DNA from: Acidobacteriota bacterium
Lineage (GTDB): Bacteria > Acidobacteriota > Vicinamibacteria > Vicinamibacterales > SCN-69-37
Assembly (NCBI GenBank): GCA_947467605.1
Contig: CANIII010000021.1
Span: 24,958 to 88,957, forward strand
Reading direction: 5' to 3'
DNA length: 64,000 nucleotides
In this document: positions 1 to 8,930 of the stretch, piece after piece
Position numbering within the stretch: the stretch's first letter is position 1
How the letters are laid out: every line of letters starts with the position of its first letter
Program-made: the position numbers and the translations under genes
The notes under the pieces: model-generated
Database searches by the model: none
Seen by the model: the letters and a program-made list of their open reading frames with translations, nothing else
What the model was told of the DNA's origin: nothing

Positions 1-1999
1 CGCCCGCCACGACCGGTCGCAGCGCCGGTCGCGCGACGTTCGAGTGCGTCACTGTGAACGGCCGCGTGACCTGTCCGATCTTCTTGCCGTCTATGACAAA
101 GACCGCGCGCGCAACGTAGTCGCCTTCCGCGAGCAGCGCGATCGGCACCGAGCCTTCCGCCGTCCGCTTGCCGTCGTATTTGCGATCAGAGAACTGCAGG
201 CTCGCGACTTCATTCGGTAGATCCGTCTCGGTCTTGCCGATCTCGATCTTCGCCGTTGCGCTCTGGAGCGGTCCATTCGCGTCCGAATACACCTCGGCGT
301 ACGCCATCAGCGTGTCGGCTGTGATGCGGCCATCCACCGACGGCCGCGCGTTGCGGCCCACCACCTCGGCCAGCATCAACTCGCCGAACTTCAATTGGCC
401 CGCACTTGTCAGCTTGGCCTCAAACGTTCGCTCGACCGAACCCGTGCGCCCCGTGGGGTCGACGACCGCCAACTTCAATGTGTAGATGCCCGGCGTGACG
501 ACGATGGCGCCCGTGTAGCGCTGCGGTCGCCCGGTATCGTCTTTCGATGGCAACGACAGCCCGCGCTCAAACTGCGAACTGACCAGGTTGCCGCGCGGAT
601 CGGTGACCAGGTAGCCAAGCGAAAAATCGCCAGACGGATTCAGCGACCGATCGAGCTCCGTCGTGATCAGCACCTTCAGCTTCGGCGTCGCGTCGTCCTT
701 GTAAGTGAACGTGGTGACCTTGACCCCCATGTCCGACAGCGGCAGCGGATTCTTGAGCGCGTCGACGACGAGTTCATCGGTGGACTTCGTGCTCGCCGGT
801 GCCGCGACCTTGAACTGGGCACGCGAACGAATGTCGGTACCCGGGCGCGAGACCTTCACGGAAATGTCGTGCGCCTTGCCGTCGCGATCGACGAGGTCGG
901 GCTCGAAGCTGAGCAGGTAGTAACCCGACAACTCGAGATCGAGTCGCGAGAACACCGCGTTGGCGTTCACCGCGATGGGGAGCACGATGCCGCGCGCTTC
1001 GCCGGTCAGGCGGTTGAGACCTTCGACAAAGAGGTCATGGTCTTCATAGTGCGTCGGCGATTGACCGCGCACGCTGGCATCGGTGAACGAGCCGTCGATC
1101 TGCAGCGAATAGAGATTGACCTGCGACTCTGACGTCATCGGCCCGACCCAGGAGATGTCGGTGACGTTGCGCTCGATCACGACACCTTCTGTGATGAGCA
1201 CTACGCTCTTGGGGGCGGTGCTGCCCTTGAGCCGTTGAATGATCGCCCGCAGCGACAGCAGCGAACTGGTCGTCTGCGCGCGCGCCATCTGGAATATCGT
1301 GCGCGCTTCGTTCTCGACCTGCCCCTTGCACGCCTCGTATCCGTTCACCGGATCGGCGGCCAGGCTGATGCATTCGCGATCGAGCACTTCCATCCACTGT
1401 TGCGTCCGGTTGCCCTCTCGGACGAACTGCATCGCCTCGACCATGCCGACGCGTTTGGAGAAGTCCGCCTCCACCATCTTGCCGACGCCGTTTTCGAGCA
1501 ACTTCTTCACAAGCGCATGGTTCGCTGTGAAGCCCACCATCGGCCCCGTACCGGGGATGAACTCGAGCGAGATGCGGTCCGACTTGTTCAGCCCGTCGAT
1601 GAATCGCGCCGCCGCCGCCATGATGTTGCGGCCGTTGCCCTTATGAATGTTGCCTTCGTCAACGACGATGAGAATCAGCCGCCCGGGTTTGGCACCTTGA
1701 TTCGTGCTGTACGTTGTCGGCTCCGGATCGGTGCGGTCATCCGTGCGACGCAGGTTGATGAATTCGGCGGACGTGAGCTTGCGCGTCTTGCCGTCGACCT
1801 TCAGCGTGAACTCGTCGAGCTTCAGATCGTCAACGGGCCGGCCATTCTTGTCGACGATGCTGACATCGACGGCGACCAGATCGACCCCGGATTTGAACGT
1901 GGCCTGTTGGTCGGAAGTTGGCTGGAGCCCCGGACCTGAAGGTCCGGCCCTCCAGCCCAGGAGCTGAGCCAGTAGAACCGCCGCCAATGTCCAGCGCAT
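1..1999 (-). CDS. VWFA-related secreted protein (3' end outside window)
   Basis: The reading frame is open from an ATG at 1997-1999 to the window edge, giving 666 visible residues and no stop. The N-terminus has a short hydrophobic stretch (MRWTLAAVLLAQLLG), suggesting export. Residues about 35-330 resemble the acidobacterial VWFA-related domain: a start like VDLVAVDVSIVDKNGRPV, a central strand LILIVVDEGNIHKGNG where the metal-site DxSxS motif would be, then VVLITEGV and GYYLLSFEP. The canonical metal-binding DxSxS is replaced by DEGN, a variant I believe occurs in this group. The rest looks like beta-rich repeats. A decayed palindrome encodes residues about 15-27, directly after the hydrophobic segment. 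The family is known only as secreted proteins of unclear role. It is transcribed away from nothing nearby; the next minus-strand gene ends 4 bases upstream. Confidence 0.8.
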   Translation of the reverse strand, partial: MRWTLAAVLLAQLLGWRAGPSGPGLQPTSDQQATFKSGVDLVAVDVSIVDKNGRPVDDLKLDEFTLKVDGKTRKLTSAEFINLRRTDDRTDPEPTTYSTNQGAKPGRLILIVVDEGNIHKGNGRNIMAAAARFIDGLNKSDRISLEFIPGTGPMVGFTANHALVKKLLENGVGKMVEADFSKRVGMVEAMQFVREGNRTQQWMEVLDRECISLAADPVNGYEACKGQVENEARTIFQMARAQTTSSLLSLRAIIQRLKGSTAPKSVVLITEGVVIERNVTDISWVGPMTSESQVNLYSLQIDGSFTDASVRGQSPTHYEDHDLFVEGLNRLTGEARGIVLPIAVNANAVFSRLDLELSGYYLLSFEPDLVDRDGKAHDISVKVSRPGTDIRSRAQFKVAAPASTKSTDELVVDALKNPLPLSDMGVKVTTFTYKDDATPKLKVLITTELDRSLNPSGDFSLGYLVTDPRGNLVSSQFERGLSLPSKDDTGRPQRYTGAIVVTPGIYTLKLAVVDPTGRTGSVERTFEAKLTSAGQLKFGELMLAEVVGRNARPSVDGRITADTLMAYAEVYSDANGPLQSATAKIEIGKTETDLPNEVASLQFSDRKYDGKRTAEGSVPIALLAEGDYVARAVFVIDGKKIGQVTRPFTVTHSNVARPALRPVVAG
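1921..1956. repeat. Decayed GGACCT-type palindrome inside coding sequence
   Basis: Arms of 17 bases (GCTGGAGCCCCGGACCT and AGGTCCGGCCCTCCAGC) pair at 15 of 17 positions around a GA spacer. The core CCGGACCT-NN-AGGTCCGG is identical to the core of the palindrome at 44476-44527. It lies within the first gene and encodes residues just after the signal region. Confidence 0.6.
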
Positions 2000-2003
2000 A
2001 GGG

Positions 2004-3599
2004 CTATTCTCGCTTACGGGCCTTCAATGCCGCACCAACAGTTCTGGCGGCGTGGAGGCCCGGTCCGCCAGTGACGCCGCCACCGCCATGCGTGCCGGCA
2101 CCGGTGAGAAACAGGCGACCGATGGGCGTCGCGCCGTTCGACCAGCCCAGCAGCGGGCGCATCGTCCACCACTGATCGATGCTGTGTTCGCCGTGGTAGA
2201 TGTGACCGCCGCTCGCGCCCCACTCGGCTTCGATGTCGGCTGGCGTGAACATCTCCTGCGCGATGATGGACGCTTCGAGGGCCGGAGCGTGCGGCGCGAT
2301 GACGTCCAGCACGCTTCGGAGCAGCGTCTCGCGTGCTTCGGCCCATGTGCTGTCGCGCACATCCTGCGGCATCGTGTGCGCCACGATCGACATGACGTGC
2401 TGACCTTCGGGGGCGAGCGCGCCATCGACCGCGGTCGGCACGCTGATCTCAAGCCATGGCTGTGCCGGCAGACGCCCGTACTTCGCGTCGTCGAACGCGC
2501 GCTCGAGATAGTCGATGTCGGGCGCGATCAGCAGACGTCCGCGCAACGCGATGTCGTCGCCATGCAACGCGTCAAAGACCGGACGCTCGGACAGCGCGAG
2601 ATTGATCTTGGCGGTCGCGCCACGCGAGCGGATGTTCTTCACGCGCTGCTGAAAGGTTGGGGGGAGATCCGCCGGATCGACCAGCGTCTGCAGGGCTGTT
2701 TTCGGGGCCATCGCCGCGAGCACGAATCGCGACGTGATCTCCTCGCCATTCTCAAGCACGACCCCGTGTGCGTCGCCCTTCACGACGCGCAGGCGCGTCA
2801 CACGCGCGTCGGTGCGTATCTTGACGCCGGCCGCAGTGGCGACAGCCGCGAGCGCTTCGGTGAGCGCGCCCGGTCCGCCGGCGTAGGTCACGCCGGAGCC
2901 CACAGGCAGTGGATCCTCTGCGAGCCGCTGCAGCAGCATGGCGCCCGTGCCCGCCGACCAGGGACCGGCAAAGTGGCCAAACGTCGCGCGCGCGGCAATG
3001 GTGGCCTGTATCAGATCGTTATCGAACCACTCGGTCGCGATGTCGGCCACCGCCATCGGGACGTAGCGCATCAGGCGGCTCAGGTTCTTCTTGCCGAGGC
3101 CGCGTGCACGGCGGCCGGTGTTGAAGAGATTCCACAGATCCGTTTTTGACGGATCGTCGATCGGCGGCGCTGGATGGCGATTCAGATCGCGAAACACCAT
3201 CGCAAGCCGCTGCATCGTGTCGAGGAACTCGCGCCAGCGTCCGGCATCTTTTGGTGCGAGCCGGTTGATCGACTCTGCCGTGAACACGGGATCGCGATGA
3301 AACGTGATGACACTCCCCTCGGGCCCAAGCGTCGTCATCGCGGGATCGGGCGTGATCATTTGCAGCGGGGCCTTGTCGAATTTCAGTGACTTCAGTGCGC
3401 GCGTCACCTCGGCGGTGAGCGGGCCCACCGCGTGCGACAGGGTTGGTGCCTTGAAGCCCGGAGAAAATTCTCGCGTGATCGCCATGCCGCCCACGATCGG
3501 CTGGCGTTCGAGCACCAACACGCCGTGCCCCTGCTTGGCGAGAAGCGCAGCCGCGATCAAGCCGTTGTGGCCACCGCCGATGACGATGACGTCGATCAT
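2004..3599 (-). CDS. FAD-dependent phytoene-desaturase-like (PYROXD2-type) oxidoreductase
   Basis: A 531-residue flavoprotein. The ATG at 3597-3599 is chosen because it begins the dinucleotide-binding fold directly (MIDVIVIGGGHNGLIAA) and overlaps the upstream stop by four bases. The ADP-binding GxGxxG appears as GGGHNG at residues 8-13, followed by LVLERQPIVGG-type residues and a C-terminal FAD motif ending in GTHGGGGVTGGPG. This matches the CrtI/PYROXD2 superfamily, whose members desaturate or oxidise hydrophobic substrates; the substrate here is unknown. There is no carotenoid gene nearby, so a carotenoid role is not supported. It forms a translationally coupled pair with its paralogue upstream. 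Confidence 0.85.
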   Translation of the reverse strand: MIDVIVIGGGHNGLIAAALLAKQGHGVLVLERQPIVGGMAITREFSPGFKAPTLSHAVGPLTAEVTRALKSLKFDKAPLQMITPDPAMTTLGPEGSVITFHRDPVFTAESINRLAPKDAGRWREFLDTMQRLAMVFRDLNRHPAPPIDDPSKTDLWNLFNTGRRARGLGKKNLSRLMRYVPMAVADIATEWFDNDLIQATIAARATFGHFAGPWSAGTGAMLLQRLAEDPLPVGSGVTYAGGPGALTEALAAVATAAGVKIRTDARVTRLRVVKGDAHGVVLENGEEITSRFVLAAMAPKTALQTLVDPADLPPTFQQRVKNIRSRGATAKINLALSERPVFDALHGDDIALRGRLLIAPDIDYLERAFDDAKYGRLPAQPWLEISVPTAVDGALAPEGQHVMSIVAHTMPQDVRDSTWAEARETLLRSVLDVIAPHAPALEASIIAQEMFTPADIEAEWGASGGHIYHGEHSIDQWWTMRPLLGWSNGATPIGRLFLTGAGTHGGGGVTGGPGLHAARTVGAALKARKRE

Positions 3600-5194
3600 C
3601 GTTTGGTCTCCGCGATCACGCGCAGCGCGGCGTTCTTGCCGGGCGCGCCCATGATGCCGCCGCCCGGATGCGTGGCCGAGCCGCACATGTAGAGCTTCTT
3701 GATCGGTGTCTTGTAGCCCGCCCAGCCTGGAGCCGGGCGCAGGAAGAACAGTTGCTCGAGGGTGAGCTCTCCCTGAAAGATGTTGCCTTCGCTCAGACCG
3801 AAGGTGCGCTCGATGTCGAGCGGCGTCAGGACCTGACGATGTTTGATGATGTCTTTGATGTTGGGCGCGTGTTCAGCGATGGCGTCGATGACCGCGTCAC
3901 CGAAGGCCTCGCGATGGTCGTCCCAATTGAGCGGCGCGCCGGCGTCATCTCTGAGGTCGTACGGCGCGTACTGCACGAAGCACGACATGACGTGTTTGCC
4001 GGGCGGTGCGACAGACGGATCGGTGAGGCTCGGAATCACGATGTCGATGTAGGGCTTCGTTGAAAACTTGCCGTACTTGGCTTCGTCGTACGCACGTTCC
4101 ATGTAGTCGACGCTCGGCGAGATCGACATCGCGCCGCGCAGGTGCGCGCCGGCGCCCGGCAGGCTCGTAAAGTCGGGCAGCGCATCGAGGGCCAGATTCA
4201 CTTTGCCGGAAGAGCCGCGGTACTTGTAGTGCGTGATGTCGTCGACGAAGTCGGTCGGCAGATGGTTGTGGCCGACCATGCGCGTGAAGGTCAGTCGCGG
4301 ATCGACGCTCGACATTACGACATCGGCGAGGTGGTAGTCGCCGTTCTCGAGCACGACGCCAGAGGCCGTGCCGTTGTTGACGAGGATCTTGCTGACCGAC
4401 GCCTCGGTGCGAATGTCCGCGCCGGCCGCGCGTGCCGCTGCTGCAATCGCCTCAGACACCATGCCCGTGCCGCCGCGCGAGAGTCCCCACGAGCGGAAGG
4501 CGCCGTCGATGTCGCCCATGTAGTGATGCAGGAGCACGTAGGCCGTACCCGGCGAGCGCACGCCGAGGAATGTGCCGATGATGCCGGAGGCCGCCATCGT
4601 GGCTTTGAGCACGTCGGTCTCGAACCATTGGTCGAGAAAGTCGATCGCGCTCATCGTGAGCAACTGCACCTGGTTGTAACGATCGCTGTCGGGCAGCGCG
4701 CGGAAGCGATTCAGGATGCCGCGCAGCGCGTTGAGATCCGCGAGTGTGCCGGCAAACGGATCGGGCGGCGTCATGCCGAGAATCGGCTTCGCGAAGCGGC
4801 CCATCTCGACCATGGCGCGGCCGTACTCGTCGTACGCCTCGGCATCGACCTTCGAGTGACGCGCAATGTCGCGATACGTCTGTGCGTGATCGTTCGTGCG
4901 CCAGAGGTAGTCGCCGTCCGCCATCGGCGTAAACGTGCCGTCGAGCGGCAGAATCTCGAGGCCATGTTTGGCCAGTTCAAGGTCTCGGATGATCTCGGGT
5001 CGCAAGAGCGACACGACGTAGGAACAGACCGAGAACTTGAATCCCGGAAAGACTTCTTCCGTGACGGCAGCGCCGCCGACGACGTGACGGCGCTCAAGCA
5101 CGAGGACTTTGCGCCCCGCTCGCGCGAGGTAGGCCGCTGCCACGAGGCCGTTGTGGCCCCCGCCAATCACGATGACGTCATATTTCGTCGACAC
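3596..5194 (-). CDS. FAD-dependent phytoene-desaturase-like (PYROXD2-type) oxidoreductase, paralogue
   Basis: A 532-residue paralogue of the downstream gene, with the same N-terminal VIVIGGGHNGLVAA fold and a C-terminal THPGGGIMGAPGKNAA motif. I place the start at GTG 5192-5194 (VSTKYDVIVIGG); another GTG lies three codons upstream at 5201-5203. The frame stays open to about 5395, but those extra residues are low-complexity and overlap the divergent gene, so they are unlikely to be translated. Its stop (TGA, 3596-3598) overlaps the next ATG. Both proteins are the usual family length, so both look functional. They could act as a heteromer or on successive substrates; this is inference. Confidence 0.85.
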   Translation of the reverse strand: MSTKYDVIVIGGGHNGLVAAAYLARAGRKVLVLERRHVVGGAAVTEEVFPGFKFSVCSYVVSLLRPEIIRDLELAKHGLEILPLDGTFTPMADGDYLWRTNDHAQTYRDIARHSKVDAEAYDEYGRAMVEMGRFAKPILGMTPPDPFAGTLADLNALRGILNRFRALPDSDRYNQVQLLTMSAIDFLDQWFETDVLKATMAASGIIGTFLGVRSPGTAYVLLHHYMGDIDGAFRSWGLSRGGTGMVSEAIAAAARAAGADIRTEASVSKILVNNGTASGVVLENGDYHLADVVMSSVDPRLTFTRMVGHNHLPTDFVDDITHYKYRGSSGKVNLALDALPDFTSLPGAGAHLRGAMSISPSVDYMERAYDEAKYGKFSTKPYIDIVIPSLTDPSVAPPGKHVMSCFVQYAPYDLRDDAGAPLNWDDHREAFGDAVIDAIAEHAPNIKDIIKHRQVLTPLDIERTFGLSEGNIFQGELTLEQLFFLRPAPGWAGYKTPIKKLYMCGSATHPGGGIMGAPGKNAALRVIAETKR

Positions 5195-5279
5195 GACCTG
5201 CACATTGTAGTGGGACGAGGGGAATGGAGGCGTGGGGGAATCGTCTATACTTTCGTGCCCAGTCGTCCGTAACGACACT

Positions 5280-5876
5280 ATGAAGACACGAGTCGCGCGT
5301 TTGTTGACCGTTATTGCTCTGATGACCGCGCCGATGTTGGTTGGCCTCGCATACTTCACAGCGGAGGATCCGTCGCCGACCGGCGGTGTCTTCATTGAAA
5401 GTGATCACACCTTCAAGGTCACCCGTCTCGACAGCGATCGCGCCCTGGACCCTGTACCCGGCTATGTGCCCGACCAACCCGGCGCTGCGGCCGCGGCCGC
5501 GAGTTCGCCGGTGCCCACGCCAGGCCGTGCGCTCGCGTTTTACATCGCCGGCCCTGCCGGATCGCCGTGGCTCGCCTCGGCCCCCACCGCAACGATGTGG
5601 TGCTTTGCCGTCGATGGCCACGACGACGGATTCAGGGCGAGGGCGGTACGATTGCCCGCGACGGTGACGCGGATCAATGCCCTGGCGTATCGCGTGACCT
5701 CCCCGGAAATCGAACAGGCGTGGGGGGCGCAACTCGAGGCCTTTCGGCAGTACGTGCGCGCCCTGCAAGAGAGCACGCGGCCGCGCGAGGATCTCCAAAT
5801 CATGGTCGGGATTGAACTCGTCGGGGCCGATGGTGTGCGACGGATGTACTCCGTGCGCGTCGGACCCCCGCGATGA
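5280..5876 (+). CDS. Hypothetical exported protein
   Basis: A 198-residue protein starting at ATG 5280, which begins a signal-like segment (MKTRVARLLTVIALMTAPM then LVGLAYF). The rest is soluble, with an Ala/Pro-rich linker around residues 62-82. I recognise no family. A TATACT hexamer at 5246-5251 is a possible -10 element in the 85-base divergent spacer shared with the minus-strand oxidoreductase. Its stop overlaps the start of the GT87-TolB gene by four bases, so the two are probably co-transcribed and translationally coupled. Confidence 0.6.
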   Translation: MKTRVARLLTVIALMTAPMLVGLAYFTAEDPSPTGGVFIESDHTFKVTRLDSDRALDPVPGYVPDQPGAAAAAASSPVPTPGRALAFYIAGPAGSPWLASAPTATMWCFAVDGHDDGFRARAVRLPATVTRINALAYRVTSPEIEQAWGAQLEAFRQYVRALQESTRPREDLQIMVGIELVGADGVRRMYSVRVGPPR

Positions 5877-8800
5877 ACCTCCTCAAGCGTCTGCGAGCAC
5901 CACTCGCCGTCCTGCTCTTGTTGGCCGGCGTCGGGCGTTTCGTTCAGAACGGCTTCCTGCCAGCGTTGAAGCTGTCGCTCGGCGATTTTCGCGCGAGTTT
6001 TCCGACCGAGTACTTCGCCTGGATCCGCCCGGACTTTCCAACCAAGATGGTGTGGCCCGGCTGGACCTACGGACCGGTGCTGCACTTCATCACCCTGCCG
6101 CTGTTTCTTGTTCCGCGCTGGTCGATGGTCGGTGCGGCGTGGGCCCTGATCAATCTCTGCGCGCTTCTCGCGAGCTTCGTGTACGTGTATCGACTCTCGG
6201 GAGCGGAGCGACGCGTGTCATGGGCGGCGATTGCTGTGCTCGGCGGGCTCTGGGGCTGGTTCAAGCCGATGCAGTCCTGCTTCGAACAGGGCAACATCGA
6301 GCTGATTGAAATGGCGATCACGCTGGCCGCACTCGACCGCGTGCGGCGCGGCCGCGAGCGCGCTGCCGGCATTCTGCTCGGCACCGCCACGATGATCAAG
6401 TTCGCGCCCGTCGGATTTGTAGCGTGGCTGGGTCTGCGCGGCCGCTGGCGGACGGTGACCGCCGCGGTCCTCACCATCGTGGCGATCGCCGGTCTGGCTC
6501 AGGTCACGCTCGGATGGCAGAACAACGGGCTGGCCCTGCGGTCGCTCTGGCTGCGCGGTGTGCCGCAGATCAACGCGGATACGCAAACGGTGATCTCCAT
6601 CTTTCTGCATCGCGTCGGCGTGCTTGACATGAGCGACGCGTATTTCCCGCAACGTTGGTTTCCGGACGCGCGCGCGGCGACGGCTGCCCGCGCCGGTGCG
6701 GTCGCTGGACTGGCCTATACCGTCGTCTTTGGCGTGCTGATGTTCCTCCGCCGGAAGCGCGAATGGTCGCCGCTCGAAGTGTCATCGCTGTTCCTGCCGA
6801 TGATCCTGTTGCCGACATCGAATCATCAGTACTACTTCGTGTTCGCGCTCGTGCCGTTGTCGGTGCTCTTTCTGCGCAGTGTGGCAGACCGTCAGTGGGG
6901 AGTGCTGACGGCGACGATGGTCACGTACTTCATGATCTCGGCACCGTTCCGGTTCACCTGGATCGATCTGGCGAGCCACTTCGAAGAGCCGTTCTTCTAC
7001 GTGCTCAACTACCACTCGGTCATGGCCTACGGTGCGCTGACGCTCTGGGGCATTGCCACCTACCAGATGCTGAGTGAACCCGGCGGGGCCGTTGACGCGC
7101 CGTCGTTCTGGAAGCCAGGACGACGACTCGCGAGCGCGGCCCTCATTGTTATGGCGATCGGGGCGAGCGGGGCATGGTGGTGGCGTGGACACGTCCAGCG
7201 ATGGAGCCCCTCGACGACCGTGGACCATTCACTGGCGGCCGGTCTGCTGATGACATCGCCGGCGTCGCTGGCGGTGTCCCCGGACGGCACGCGTGTGGCG
7301 TACATCTCACCTGAGCGCCGCCTCTGCGTTCGCTCGATCGAAGACAGTCGAGAGACGTGCTGGACGGACGCCGACGATCCCGACCATTTCCCACTGGATC
7401 CGAGCAGTCCCTTCTTCTCCCCCGACGGCAAGTGGTTGGGTTTCTTGTCTCGCGGCGGACTGCGCCGGGCGCCGGTGGGCGGCGGCGTGCTGGAACCCAT
7501 CAATGGCGTGCCGCCCGGCACAACGCCGAGTTGGCCTCGCAAGGACATGATCTTGATGTCGACACCTGCGGGCATCTTGCGGACGACGCCTACTGGTGAT
7601 TCGCCCACGGTGGTCATTGAACGTCATCCGGACGAGGGCGCGTACTATTCGCCGGTGCTGCTGCCCGCAGGTGATGCGGTGGTCTTCACGATTGCCCCGA
7701 CGGGAAAGGGGCACGGCGCGGGTACCCTCGTCGTGCAGTCGCTGACGACCGGCCGGCGCAAGGTCATCGGCCCGGGCAGTCAGCCGAAATTCGACATCTC
7801 GAGCGGGCGTCTGCTGTTTGCATCGGCGGGTCACGTGATGGCGGTCCCGATGGACCTGACGTCGCTCGACGTCGATGACGTCGCGTTCCCCGTCGTGACG
7901 GATGTGCGTGTGACGCCAGAAGACGGCGCGCTCTTTGATGTGAGCGCCAATGGCAGCATCGTCTACGTGCCGCAGACGGCCGAGCCGGCGTCGCCGCGCC
8001 AGCTCGTGTGGGTGGATCGGAAGGGCGAGACGTCGCCGCTGCCACTGTCGCCGGCGCCGTTCGACACTCCGAAGTTGTCTCCCGACGGCAAGCTGCTCGC
8101 TTTCAGCATTCGCAACGTACTGACCGACATCTGGGTCTACGATTTTGCCACCGGCCTTCGACGTCGGATTGCTGCGGACGCGAATCGCAATGAAACGCCC
8201 GTCTGGATGGGCGATGGGCGCACGGTCTTCTTCTCGGCCAGCGGCAGTCCAGCGACCGGCCCCATGGTGCTGTCGACGCGCAGCGAGGATGGCGGTCGCA
8301 TCCCGACCACCCATTGGACGCCCGGACTGCTCGATCGCGAAGTCGTGCCCCGCCTGACGTCCTCAACACCAGATGGCAAGGTGCTCGTGGGCTCGCGAGG
8401 AGCCGGCCTCTGGTGGGTTGATACCGCCCATGACAACAGGGTGACCGAGGTCGTGAGCCATGGCCCGAGCGACCTCCCCACGCTCACGATGCGGTCACCA
8501 GCCATCTCACCAGACGGCAAGTGGATTGCCTACAGCGCCAATCGCACGGCAAAGAGCGAGATCTACGTCCAGCCGTTCCCGGCGATGAATGCGGAGTGGC
8601 AGGTGTCGAACAACGGCGGCGTAGAGCCGTTGTGGTCGCATGACGGCACGGAGCTCTTTTACCGGGGATGGCAGTCGCCGAGCAACGTGTTCGGGATGCT
8701 ATCGGTGTCTGTGAATCTTCGGGGTACGTTCAGTGCCGGCACGCCGCAGGTCCTCTTTCTTGAGCCCACGGTCGGCGGGTCTCTGGCCGGTTACGATGTC

Positions 8801-8902
8801 ACGGCCGACGGCAGACGGTTCGTGATGATTCGTCGTGTTCCGTCACGAGCGGCCGCGCCTCTGCGCGTCGTGCGGCACTGGGTGGCCCGACTGCCGCGTT
8901 GA
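5873..8902 (+). CDS. Fusion: GT87-like membrane glycosyltransferase plus TolB-type beta-propeller
   Basis: A 1009-residue protein in two halves. Residues 1 to about 440 form a polytopic membrane domain with roughly ten hydrophobic segments and features of GT87/DUF2029 polyprenyl-phosphate-dependent mannosyltransferases, for example FEQGNIELIEMAITLAAL followed by GTATMIKFAPV. After a last hydrophobic segment near residue 425 (AALIVMAIGASGAWWW), residues about 470-1009 contain PD40/TolB propeller blades, recognisable as repeated SPDGxxxAY/F strings (VSPDGTRVAYIS, FSPDGKWLGFLS, LSPDGKLLAFSI, ISPDGKWIAYSA). In acidobacteria such propellers are commonly joined to Ser/Thr kinases, so joining one to a GT87-type domain is unusual. 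One uninterrupted frame spans both parts. The propeller is probably extracytoplasmic. Confidence 0.75.
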   Translation: MNLLKRLRAPLAVLLLLAGVGRFVQNGFLPALKLSLGDFRASFPTEYFAWIRPDFPTKMVWPGWTYGPVLHFITLPLFLVPRWSMVGAAWALINLCALLASFVYVYRLSGAERRVSWAAIAVLGGLWGWFKPMQSCFEQGNIELIEMAITLAALDRVRRGRERAAGILLGTATMIKFAPVGFVAWLGLRGRWRTVTAAVLTIVAIAGLAQVTLGWQNNGLALRSLWLRGVPQINADTQTVISIFLHRVGVLDMSDAYFPQRWFPDARAATAARAGAVAGLAYTVVFGVLMFLRRKREWSPLEVSSLFLPMILLPTSNHQYYFVFALVPLSVLFLRSVADRQWGVLTATMVTYFMISAPFRFTWIDLASHFEEPFFYVLNYHSVMAYGALTLWGIATYQMLSEPGGAVDAPSFWKPGRRLASAALIVMAIGASGAWWWRGHVQRWSPSTTVDHSLAAGLLMTSPASLAVSPDGTRVAYISPERRLCVRSIEDSRETCWTDADDPDHFPLDPSSPFFSPDGKWLGFLSRGGLRRAPVGGGVLEPINGVPPGTTPSWPRKDMILMSTPAGILRTTPTGDSPTVVIERHPDEGAYYSPVLLPAGDAVVFTIAPTGKGHGAGTLVVQSLTTGRRKVIGPGSQPKFDISSGRLLFASAGHVMAVPMDLTSLDVDDVAFPVVTDVRVTPEDGALFDVSANGSIVYVPQTAEPASPRQLVWVDRKGETSPLPLSPAPFDTPKLSPDGKLLAFSIRNVLTDIWVYDFATGLRRRIAADANRNETPVWMGDGRTVFFSASGSPATGPMVLSTRSEDGGRIPTTHWTPGLLDREVVPRLTSSTPDGKVLVGSRGAGLWWVDTAHDNRVTEVVSHGPSDLPTLTMRSPAISPDGKWIAYSANRTAKSEIYVQPFPAMNAEWQVSNNGGVEPLWSHDGTELFYRGWQSPSNVFGMLSVSVNLRGTFSAGTPQVLFLEPTVGGSLAGYDVTADGRRFVMIRRVPSRAAAPLRVVRHWVARLPR

Positions 8903-8930
8903 GTCGTCCCGCACTTACAATGTGCGTGGC

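Noticed and set aside
4142..5272. Plus-strand open frame of 376 codons opposite the second oxidoreductase
   Set aside because: Shadow frame; composition is rich in Arg and His and no domain is visible.
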